The translations under genes were made by a program, and so were the position numbers. Positions 57,120 through 64,000 of a stretch of 64,000 nucleotides of DNA are shown piece after piece (position 1 is the first letter of the stretch; the number at the start of each line of letters is the position of its first letter). Source of the stretch: Faeciplasma sp900553675. Lineage in GTDB: Bacteria > Bacillota > Clostridia > Oscillospirales > Ruminococcaceae. The notes under the pieces were generated by a model. That model saw nothing but the letters and a program-made list of their open reading frames with translations. It did not search any database and was not told the origin of the DNA. The DNA lies in NCBI GenBank assembly GCA_958428235.1, contig CAUAFG010000004.1, positions 66,644 to 130,643 on the forward strand, in the 5' to 3' direction.

Positions 57120-58421
57120 ATGCTTGATAAAATTGCATCGACGATTTTAAAATATAATATGCTCGTCCCCGGGGAGCGGGTATGCGTGGGTCTTTCCGGC
57201 GGGGCGGACAGCGTTTCGCTTTTGTTCGCGCTCAAAGAGCTTGGATATAAGGTCTTTGCCGTCCACGTCAATCACAATCTGCGCGGCGAGGAGAGCAAAA
57301 GGGACGAAAACTTCTGCCGGAGTCTCTGCGAAAAGCAGGGCATAGAGCTGTTTGTCGAGAGCGTTGACGTGCGCGGCTACTGTCAGGAAAATAAGCTTTC
57401 CTGCGAGGAGGGCGCAAGAACTCTGCGGTACAGTGCGATAGATAAACACCTGAACGGCTGCAAGCTTGCCACCGCCCACAATCTCAACGACTGTTTTGAA
57501 ACAACGCTATTTAACCTTGTGCGAGGCTGCGGGGTGAACGGTCTTAAGGGGATCCCGCCGGTGCGGGGGGAGATAATCCGTCCGCTGATAGCGGTCACGC
57601 GGGAGGAAATAGAGGCGTATCTTGCGGCAAGGTGTCTTGAATACGTCACCGACAGCACCAATTTGCAGGACGACTGCTCGCGGAATATACTCCGCCTGAA
57701 CGTTGTCCCTCAGCTGCTGAGGATTAACCCGTCGCTCTACAAGACCTATTTAAAGACCCTGAACGTTTTTGAAGCCTCGGATGAATATATCCGTGCGCAG
57801 GCGGATGAAGCTCTTGAAAAGGCAGAATCGGGCAATTGCTGCGATTTTTCTTTGATAGATAACGCCGCAATCCGTTCGCAGGCGGTTGAAAGGCTTCTTC
57901 GCAAAAATGGAATTGAGCCTTCGTATGAAAAAATCGAAAGGCTTTTGGCACTGCTGCAAACCGGCGGCAGAATTAATATCGCAAAGAACGTTTATGTAAG
58001 GGCAGAGTCGGGCAGAATAAGCTTTGAGACTTCCCCGAAAGCATTGGCTCCCGTCCGGACGGACTTAAAGGCAGACGTTCGGTTCGGTGAAAGAAGAATC
58101 AAATTCACTGAAATTTCACAGTTTGACATATCGTATTATAACAAATATCAACTAAAATGGCTTATCGATTCTGACAGACTGGCGGGAGACGCTTTTATCA
58201 GGAGCTATTCGGGCGGCGAAAAAATTCGTCTTGCCGGCAGGGGATTTGCTTCAACCGTTAAAAAGCTTTTGGCAGGAATCCCTCCGCAGGAGCGCAAGAA
58301 AGTCGCTGTCCTCGCGGACGATATGGGAGCTGCGTGGGTCGAGGGCTTCGGAGCGGACGAAAGGGTATGCTGCACCGAAAAAACCGTCAACGCGGTTAAA
58401 ATTTCGGTGATTGAAATATAA
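57120..58421 (+). CDS. tilS: tRNA(Ile)-lysidine synthase
   Basis: A 433-residue enzyme that converts C34 of the AUA-reading tRNA-Ile to lysidine. The PP-loop is GLSGGADSVSLL. HVNHNLRGEESKRDENF and ATAHNLNDCFETTLFNLVRG are family blocks, and a C-terminal TilS domain follows from about residue 330. The start at 57120 was chosen to follow the dnaB stop at AAGGAATAAT. The frame open to 57009 overlaps dnaB. The tilS-hpt-ftsH order is typical of Firmicutes. Confidence 0.95.
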   Translation: MLDKIASTILKYNMLVPGERVCVGLSGGADSVSLLFALKELGYKVFAVHVNHNLRGEESKRDENFCRSLCEKQGIELFVESVDVRGYCQENKLSCEEGARTLRYSAIDKHLNGCKLATAHNLNDCFETTLFNLVRGCGVNGLKGIPPVRGEIIRPLIAVTREEIEAYLAARCLEYVTDSTNLQDDCSRNILRLNVVPQLLRINPSLYKTYLKTLNVFEASDEYIRAQADEALEKAESGNCCDFSLIDNAAIRSQAVERLLRKNGIEPSYEKIERLLALLQTGGRINIAKNVYVRAESGRISFETSPKALAPVRTDLKADVRFGERRIKFTEISQFDISYYNKYQLKWLIDSDRLAGDAFIRSYSGGEKIRLAGRGFASTVKKLLAGIPPQERKKVAVLADDMGAAWVEGFGADERVCCTEKTVNAVKISVIEI

Positions 58422-58450
58422 TATTCATCAGGGAAAGGGACGTTAGAAAC

Positions 58451-58978
58451 ATGGAATGTAAGCACAAAATCGAGGTCATGATAACAAAGGAGGAAATAAA
58501 CAAGGCTGTCAAGGCTTTGGGCGAGCGGCTCACAAAGGATTTTAAGGACAAGGAGCCGGTCGTTATCGTGGGAGTTTTGAAAGGCTCGTTTATTTTCATG
58601 TCCGACTTGGTAAGGGCGATTGACCTGCCCATAACTCTTGACTTTATTCACGCAAAAAGCTACTCCGGAACGCAGTCTGTCGGCGCGGTAAACGTTAAGA
58701 TGGACACCGAGCTTGACGTTGAGGGCAAAAACGTTTTGCTGGTTGAGGACATTTTGGACACCGGCAGAACCTTAAGCGTCTTAAAGGAAACCATGTTTGC
58801 GCGCGGCGCGAAGGACGTTAAAATCGCCGCATTTATGGATAAGCCCGCAAGAAGAGTGGTGGAAATCAAGGCAGATTATTCCTGCTTTGATATAGAGGAC
58901 AGATTTGTAGTCGGCTACGGCTTGGACTACGACGAAATGTACCGCAATCTCGACTATATCGGCGAGGTTATTTTGTAA
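58451..58978 (+). CDS. hpt: Hypoxanthine phosphoribosyltransferase
   Basis: A 175-residue purine-salvage enzyme making IMP or GMP from base and PRPP. The PRPP-binding loop is VLLVEDILDTGRTL, and VGVLKGSFIFMSDLVR and FIHAKSYSG supply the base-flanking and catalytic loops. It starts 29 bases after tilS. In Bacillus and Listeria, HprT and TilS help control ftsH, its downstream neighbour. Confidence 0.96.
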   Translation: MECKHKIEVMITKEEINKAVKALGERLTKDFKDKEPVVIVGVLKGSFIFMSDLVRAIDLPITLDFIHAKSYSGTQSVGAVNVKMDTELDVEGKNVLLVEDILDTGRTLSVLKETMFARGAKDVKIAAFMDKPARRVVEIKADYSCFDIEDRFVVGYGLDYDEMYRNLDYIGEVIL

Positions 58979-59025
58979 AAAGTTATTTCCGGGGAAAATC
59001 ACTTCAAAAGAAATGAGGTATTTCA

Positions 59026-61077
59026 TTGAATTTCAGTAAAAGCAAAGGCATTCTGGCGTATTTCGCCGTTGCGGCTGTAATATTGGTGTTTCTGATATTC
59101 GGCTTCAGAAGTCTGATGAAGGGGGCGGACACCACCACCTTTTCAGACGTCATACAGCATTTTGACGATTACAGCGTCAGCGAGTTTTCGCTCAACTTAG
59201 GCTCAGGCGAGCTTAAATACAAGCTTGCGGGCGGGGATGATGTATACGTCTACAAGGTTCCGAACGTTTCGGTGTTCTACAACGAGCTTTTCAACGAGAA
59301 CGAAAACTACCGCGACGATTACAACGCTCTCCACGCGGACGCACCTCTTAAATACGACCTTATACCCGCTTCAAACAGCTCCTTCTGGCTGAATCTCATT
59401 CCGACTCTGCTTATGATAGGCGTGATGATTTTTGTGGTCGTCTCTATGTCCAGAAGCATTTCGTCCGCGGGCAAAATAAGCACAGTTGGCAAGGCGAACG
59501 TAAAGTCGGAGCTGGATTCCAAAAATAAGGTGACGTTTGCGGATGTCGCCGGTGCGGACGAGGAAAAGGCTGAGCTTCAGGAGATCGTTGATCTTTTGAA
59601 GAACCCCAAGAAGTATCAGGATATCGGCGCGAAGATTCCCAAGGGCGTATTGCTTGTGGGACCTCCCGGCAACGGTAAAACATTGCTTGCAAAGGCTGTC
59701 GCAGGGGAGGCGGGGGTTCCGTTCTTCTCGATTTCGGGCTCCGATTTTCTGGAGCTTTATGTCGGCGTCGGTGCGGCGCGCGTGCGCGATTTGTTCGACC
59801 AAGCCAAAAAAGCGGCTCCTTCCATCATCTTTATCGATGAGATCGACGCCGTGGGCAGGCGCAGAGGCGCAGGCTTGGGCGGCGGTCACGACGAGCGCGA
59901 GCAGACCTTAAACCAGCTGTTAGTAGAGATGGACGGCTTCGAGGTCAACAACAGCGTTATAGTAATGGCTGCCACCAACAGGCGGGATGTTTTAGACCCC
60001 GCACTTCTGCGTCCTGGACGTTTTGACAGGCAGGTATATGTAAACTATCCCGACATAAAGGGAAGAGAAGAGATATTAAAGGTTCACTCAAAGAACAAGC
60101 CCTTGGCTCCGGACGTTGACCTTAAGCAGGTTGCGGCGGCGACGGCAGGATTTACAGGCGCGGACCTTGCAAATCTTATAAACGAAGCCGCTCTGATGGC
60201 GGTCAAGGCGGACAGAAAGGCTATTACTGCCAAGGATCTGAGCGAGGCTTCCATAAAGGTAATAGCAGGACCCGAAAAGAAATCGAGAGTGGTTTTGGAG
60301 CAGGAGAAAAAGCTGACGGCATACCACGAGGCGGGTCACGCAATCTGCCACTACTACTGCCCCACTCAGGACAGGGTCAGCGAGGTTTCGATAATCCCGC
60401 GCGGTCAGGCAGGCGGCTACACCATGGCACTGCCGGATCACGACAAGTCCTACGCTTCAAAGTCGGAGATGACCGAGGAGATTGTAACCCTTCTGGGCGG
60501 ACGTGCGGCTGAAAAGGTAGTGCTTGACGACATCTCAACGGGTGCATCCAACGACCTTGAACGCGCCACAAAGATAGCGCGCAGCATGGTTACAAAGTAC
60601 GGCTTCAGCGACAAGCTGGGTCCGATTGTATACGGCAGGGACGAGGATGAGGTGTTCTTGGGCAGAGATTACAACTCCGACCGCTCCTATTCCGAGGTTA
60701 TTGCCGGCGAGATAGACGCCGAGCTGCGTTCGCTGATTCACGGCGCGTATGACAAGGCGATTGCAATACTTTCCGAGCATATCGACCAGCTTCACACGGT
60801 TGCCAAGTATCTTATCAGCCATGAAAAGATAAACGGCGACCAGTTCGAGCGTTTGATGAAGGGCGAGGATCTTGATGCCGAGGAGAGAGCCGAAAAGGAA
60901 GCCGAGGAAAGTGTTGTCAGTCAGGCTGTGGAGGATGTGAACAGCACGGCTGTCGGTGAATCCGGTAATAAGGCTGACGGCGAGAATCCAGAAAAGCATG
61001 ACGGCGAGAGTTATGACTATCCAGACAGTGAAGACGGTTGGATGGATATTTCCAATGACAGCGAAAAGCCGGAGTAA
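59026..61077 (+). CDS. ftsH: ATP-dependent zinc metalloprotease FtsH
   Basis: A 683-residue membrane AAA protease. Two membrane segments (about 10-28 and 122-142) flank an extracytoplasmic domain. Walker A is GPPGNGKTLLAKA near 211, where most FtsH proteins have GPPGTGKT. IIFIDEIDAVGRRRG and the SRH region follow. The protease site is YHEAGHAI (H434, E435, H438) and the third zinc ligand lies in the ASNDLERATKIARSM region. An acidic, likely disordered tail covers the last 70 residues. The start is a TTG at 59026 with GAGG upstream. Confidence 0.95.
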   Translation: MNFSKSKGILAYFAVAAVILVFLIFGFRSLMKGADTTTFSDVIQHFDDYSVSEFSLNLGSGELKYKLAGGDDVYVYKVPNVSVFYNELFNENENYRDDYNALHADAPLKYDLIPASNSSFWLNLIPTLLMIGVMIFVVVSMSRSISSAGKISTVGKANVKSELDSKNKVTFADVAGADEEKAELQEIVDLLKNPKKYQDIGAKIPKGVLLVGPPGNGKTLLAKAVAGEAGVPFFSISGSDFLELYVGVGAARVRDLFDQAKKAAPSIIFIDEIDAVGRRRGAGLGGGHDEREQTLNQLLVEMDGFEVNNSVIVMAATNRRDVLDPALLRPGRFDRQVYVNYPDIKGREEILKVHSKNKPLAPDVDLKQVAAATAGFTGADLANLINEAALMAVKADRKAITAKDLSEASIKVIAGPEKKSRVVLEQEKKLTAYHEAGHAICHYYCPTQDRVSEVSIIPRGQAGGYTMALPDHDKSYASKSEMTEEIVTLLGGRAAEKVVLDDISTGASNDLERATKIARSMVTKYGFSDKLGPIVYGRDEDEVFLGRDYNSDRSYSEVIAGEIDAELRSLIHGAYDKAIAILSEHIDQLHTVAKYLISHEKINGDQFERLMKGEDLDAEERAEKEAEESVVSQAVEDVNSTAVGESGNKADGENPEKHDGESYDYPDSEDGWMDISNDSEKPE

Positions 61078-61215
61078 AGAATAATATTTTTGCAGGTCCC
61101 TTGCCAAAACGGCGGCGACTTTGCTGTAGATAATGAAATTCGCTTTGCAAATGCTGTATGCTGCCCCAGAATTGCCGTCAGGCAATTTCATTCCCAAAGG
61201 GAGGTTCGCGCAAAT

Positions 61216-61710
61216 ATGATTTCCAAGAAAATGTTAAGTGAGATGAACGCCGCCTACCAACAGCTTGAATCCAGGATGATTGCGGTATGCGGCACGCTGC
61301 GTAACCGGATGTTCGAGCTGGAGTGCGGCTGGTACAACGGTCACTACTCATTAAGCGAGGGCGGCAGCTGGGTGAGGGAATCCTACCCGATACCTGTTGT
61401 TGCCGTGAAGGGGCTTTGCGACATTGAAATATCCTTTTCCGGCGTGACCCTGACGACCAAGCTAAAGCGTTCGCAGGCTTTGGAGTATTCCTTTGACAAG
61501 CTTGCGGGCTTCGACTTTGAGGCATATGGGGTCGAAGATTATCTCAACAGCTTTTACTCCAAGGGAAATTCAATTTCGGAGCTTAAGGAGAATATTGCGA
61601 ACAGCGGCGAGCAGGAAATCTTTTTCAGCTTTACCATCCCAGATGATATTAGCGACGAGGAAATCTACAATTTTGCAAAGCTGTTAAAGCGCGAGGGCTT
61701 CTATTACTGA
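61216..61710 (+). CDS. Conserved hypothetical cytoplasmic protein
   Basis: A 164-residue protein, not recognised. It has no signal peptide or membrane segment. The N-terminal helix (MISKKMLSEMNAAYQQLESR) is followed by a beta-rich middle (CGWYNGHYSLSEGGSWVRES… VVAVKGLCDIEISFSGVTLTTKL) and an acidic helical end (DDISDEEIYNFAKLLKREGF). The ATG at 61216 follows AAAGGGAGG. The upstream ATG/TTG starts have none. It lies between ftsH and a GNAT gene on the same strand and may be cotranscribed with the latter. Confidence 0.65.
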   Translation: MISKKMLSEMNAAYQQLESRMIAVCGTLRNRMFELECGWYNGHYSLSEGGSWVRESYPIPVVAVKGLCDIEISFSGVTLTTKLKRSQALEYSFDKLAGFDFEAYGVEDYLNSFYSKGNSISELKENIANSGEQEIFFSFTIPDDISDEEIYNFAKLLKREGFYY

Positions 61711-61734
61711 CAACATCTGAAAGCGGTGAGAAAT

Positions 61735-62139
61735 ATGACGATAAGAAAAGCAACTCAGGCAGACATTAGTCTTCTGCACGAGCTGGACGCGCATATATCC
61801 GAGCAGGAGTTTGCCACAATCATAGGTCTTGGCAGGGTGTATGTCGCCGAGAAAAACGGCTGTCTGGCGGGCTGGCTGCGGTATAATCTCTTCTGGGACA
61901 ACACTCCGTTTATGAATATGCTTTTTGTACTTGACGGTTACCGCGGGAAGGGAGTCGGCAAAAGCCTGACTGCTCACTGGGAGTCGGATATGCGCAGGCT
62001 GGGGTATAGCACCGTCCTTACATCCACCCAGTCGGACGAATTTGCCCAGCATTTTTATGTAAAGCTTGGGTATCGCGCGATCGGCGGGTTCAGCATAGGC
62101 TCCGACCCCTACGAACTTATCTTTATGAAGGAAGTCTGA
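61735..62139 (+). CDS. GNAT-family N-acetyltransferase
   Basis: A 134-residue acetyltransferase. The N-terminal strand-helix is MTIRKATQADISLLHELD. The acetyl-CoA-binding motif A is LFVLDGYRGKGVGKSLTAHW, followed by LTSTQSDEFAQHFYVKLGYR with the conserved late Tyr. The acceptor is unknown. It starts 24 bases after the preceding gene; the start at 61735 has a weak GCGGTGAGA site. Confidence 0.85.
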   Translation: MTIRKATQADISLLHELDAHISEQEFATIIGLGRVYVAEKNGCLAGWLRYNLFWDNTPFMNMLFVLDGYRGKGVGKSLTAHWESDMRRLGYSTVLTSTQSDEFAQHFYVKLGYRAIGGFSIGSDPYELIFMKEV

Positions 62140-62196
62140 TGGGCGCACTATCCCGGAAAAATTACAATATATCAATCCTTTGATTATAAATGACGA

Positions 62197-62225
62197 TTGA
62201 CACGGCACGGCGGCGGAGTTAAAAT
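62197..62225 (+). promoter_or_regulatory. Promoter of the GH30 gene
   Basis: TTGACA at 62197-62202 and TAAAAT at 62220-62225 with a 17-bp spacer. CGGAGG precedes the ATG at 62266. Confidence 0.75.
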
Positions 62226-62265
62226 GTATACATAAATTATAATTCTAAATTAACGGAGGTTTAAT

Positions 62266-63861
62266 ATGAGATGTTTTACAAAGGCTCTTGCGATTGCATT
62301 GGCAGCAGCGGTTATCATAAGCGTTATGAGCGTTGCGGTTTTCGCCGAGGATGCCAACGTTAAGATTGATATGTCCAAGACGCACCAGACGATAGACGGT
62401 TTTGGCGCGTCCTACACATGGTACGGCGACTGGCTGACCACCAACGTAAACGCCGAGCAGGGCTACGACTGGATTTTCAACGACTGCGAGTTCAACATTC
62501 TGCGGTTCCGCGACCTTAATCACGTTGGAAGCGCGGAGGACGGCGAGTATAAAAACGCTCTCGAGGGCTACAAGGCTTACAAGAGCTATTACGACGCCGC
62601 AGTTGCAAGGGGTATCGACCCGATTGTTTTGGTGACGAGCTGGGGTCAGTACGACAGAGAGCTCGACTTTGTTGCTTTCACCGAGCTCGACGACGAGGGT
62701 CACACCTACTACACCCTTGCTAAAGACGAAAACGGTGAGTATATGTACGACGAGCTGGCTGATTTCTGCGTTGAATCAATCAAGCTTTTCTTCGACGCCG
62801 GAATACCTGTTGACTACTTCTCCATCTCCAACGAAACCGAGCTTCAGGGCTTGGGCAAGGACGAAAATGGCAACGCCCGCAGCGAGGCGGGATTCTTCTT
62901 CGGCTCGGACGAAAACGAGTATCACTGCGCATACTGGAAGGCTCATATAGCCGTATACAACGCCTTTAAGGAGGCTTTCGGCGAGTGGGCACCCAACATA
63001 ACCGGCGCGGAGGTAATGGCGGACACTGCCGACCTGATTCAGAGATACATCGAGCCACTGGAAGAGAATGCTCCCGAAACCTTTGACACCATCGCCCACC
63101 ACCTTTACGGCTCGGAGAACAGTCCCCGCAGCTTCGGACAGGTGGGGGAGAGATTCTCGGACAAATACACCCTTTGGCAGACGGAATATTATCTCAACGA
63201 CTACATCCGTCAGGCTGAAATGATGGCAAACGAGTTCATATATGAGAATGTAAACGCATACCTTTACTGGAACGGCGTGTGGGTTGCAGACCTCGGCAAC
63301 TGCCTTATCGAGGTGGACGACGACAAAAACGGCGACATCAGAAGAGTCGGCAACCACTACATAATGATGCACTTTTCCAAGTACATCAAGCGCGGATATC
63401 AGCGTGTTGAGGTTGAAAACTCATCCGGCGCGACCGTCGTTGCCTTCAAGGCTCCCGATTCGCACAGGCTGGTAATTGTTGCCGTCAACAACAAGGACAG
63501 CTACGAGGATTTGTATGTCGACCTCGGCGGAGCGGTGCCGACAGGCTCCTCGGCTTACCAGACGATAGGCAACGAAAGCCGCTTTAAGTTCAAATACTGG
63601 CAGGACGCAGGTCAGTTCAACCCCGACGGCAACGAGCTTCCGCCTTTGAGCGTTACCACCTTTGTAATTGACCTTCCGGCAGACCCCAACTATGTTGCTC
63701 CGGTGGAGGATACAGCGGTCAATCCGTTTGTCAAGCAGCCGGGTGCGGTCAATACCGGTTTGATTATCGGCATTGCTGCGGGCGCGGTTGTTGTTATCGT
63801 GATTGTTGTGGCTGTGGTTGCGGCTTCTGGAAAGAAGAAAAAGGCTGCAAAGAGCAAGTAA
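62266..63861 (+). CDS. Membrane-anchored GH30-family glycosidase (xylanase-like)
   Basis: A 531-residue exported enzyme. The signal peptide spans residues 1-27 (…VAVFAEDAN). The GH30 opening motif IDGFGASYTWYGDW is at about 43-56, the acid/base Glu is E190 in SISNETEL and the nucleophile Glu is E307 in WQTEYY. A C-terminal beta-sandwich follows. A linker leads to a single membrane segment (about 501-523, TGLIIGIAAGAVVVIVIVVA) and a Lys-rich cytoplasmic tail. Family GH30 includes glucuronoxylanases and glucosylceramidases; the exact substrate is inferred. It is probably displayed on the outer face of the membrane to trim plant xylan. Confidence 0.85.
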   Translation: MRCFTKALAIALAAAVIISVMSVAVFAEDANVKIDMSKTHQTIDGFGASYTWYGDWLTTNVNAEQGYDWIFNDCEFNILRFRDLNHVGSAEDGEYKNALEGYKAYKSYYDAAVARGIDPIVLVTSWGQYDRELDFVAFTELDDEGHTYYTLAKDENGEYMYDELADFCVESIKLFFDAGIPVDYFSISNETELQGLGKDENGNARSEAGFFFGSDENEYHCAYWKAHIAVYNAFKEAFGEWAPNITGAEVMADTADLIQRYIEPLEENAPETFDTIAHHLYGSENSPRSFGQVGERFSDKYTLWQTEYYLNDYIRQAEMMANEFIYENVNAYLYWNGVWVADLGNCLIEVDDDKNGDIRRVGNHYIMMHFSKYIKRGYQRVEVENSSGATVVAFKAPDSHRLVIVAVNNKDSYEDLYVDLGGAVPTGSSAYQTIGNESRFKFKYWQDAGQFNPDGNELPPLSVTTFVIDLPADPNYVAPVEDTAVNPFVKQPGAVNTGLIIGIAAGAVVVIVIVVAVVAASGKKKKAAKSK

Positions 63862-63867
63862 TTTTAG

Positions 63868-63897
63868 AGTCCGCTTCCTTGTGAGGCGGACTTTTTA
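63868..63897 (+). terminator. Terminator of the GH30 gene
   Basis: AGTCCGC (63868-63874) pairs with GCGGACT (63886-63892), followed by TTTTTA. Confidence 0.85.
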
Positions 63898-64000
63898 TAC
63901 TATTCGCCGTTATAAATTGTACAAAAAATCGCCGCAAAATCCATCATTGATATAATCCCCTTAGAGTAGTCACAAGAGAAAACAAAAAGTATCAAGACTG
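63898..64000. other. Right edge, no feature recognised
   Basis: An AT-rich intergenic stretch running off the window. No start codon with a ribosome site is visible. Confidence 0.3.

Overview
The window reads as chromosome of an anaerobic, low-oxygen gut-type Firmicute (class Clostridia, probably the Ruminococcaceae/Oscillospiraceae group). This is inferred from gene order (gdpP-rplI-dnaB, tilS-hpt-ftsH, rpsO-pnp, yfmF-yfmH), from spore-lineage genes (spmA-spmB, an AbrB/SpoVT-like regulator), from GTP-type PEP carboxykinase plus pyruvate phosphate dikinase, and from plant-glycan hydrolases (GH26, GH31, GH30). Most promoters are clean sigma-A types with 17-bp spacers. No rRNA, tRNA, CRISPR array or transposase gene was seen.

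Layout. 1-5000: the 3' part of a large surface protein broken by a one-base slip, a LOG-family phosphoribohydrolase and a membrane protein. 5000-10000: a GH26 lipoprotein, a hicAB toxin-antitoxin pair lying between two copies of the ppdK 3' end, and ppdK. 10200-16300: glmU, a frameshifted acetyltransferase, pth, mfd. 16500-22700: an accessory stretch with an esterase-acyltransferase fusion, a zinc-ribbon membrane protein whose 3' end is tandemly duplicated, an orphan Phd/YefM antitoxin, and a lone RecA-like ATPase whose promoter lies between two LexA-type boxes. 22400-30800: a small Cys-rich protein, GH31, pckG, a TtcA-like enzyme, ymdB, spmA-spmB. 30800-35800: an AbrB-like regulator, a cobalamin riboswitch with additional RNA structure, the btuFCD-like importer, a lipoprotein. 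35900-43200: yfmF-yfmH, lgt, folD, a VanW-family protein, an SLC13-type permease. 43700-52400: rpsO, pnp with a long leader hairpin, an ANT(6)-like nucleotidyltransferase, a sugar nucleotidyltransferase fused to a degenerate phosphomutase, RNase J. 52900-63900: gdpP, rplI, dnaB, tilS, hpt, ftsH, a hypothetical protein, a GNAT protein and a membrane-anchored GH30 enzyme.

The less ordinary content is mostly outside genes. There is a pair of homologous, apparently covarying structured elements placed at the stop codons of mfd and folD. There are three families of dispersed repeats: polypurine-ended, a 265-bp GC-rich element, and a multi-hairpin mosaic that flanks a transporter gene. Long RNA structures precede or follow pnp, rnj and btuF. 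Three genes are broken by what looks like a single missing base in a homopolymer, which could be sequencing error, phase variation or early decay.

Everything here was read by eye. Family names rest on recognised motifs and gene order, not on searches. RNA structures are hand-paired and their energies were not computed.
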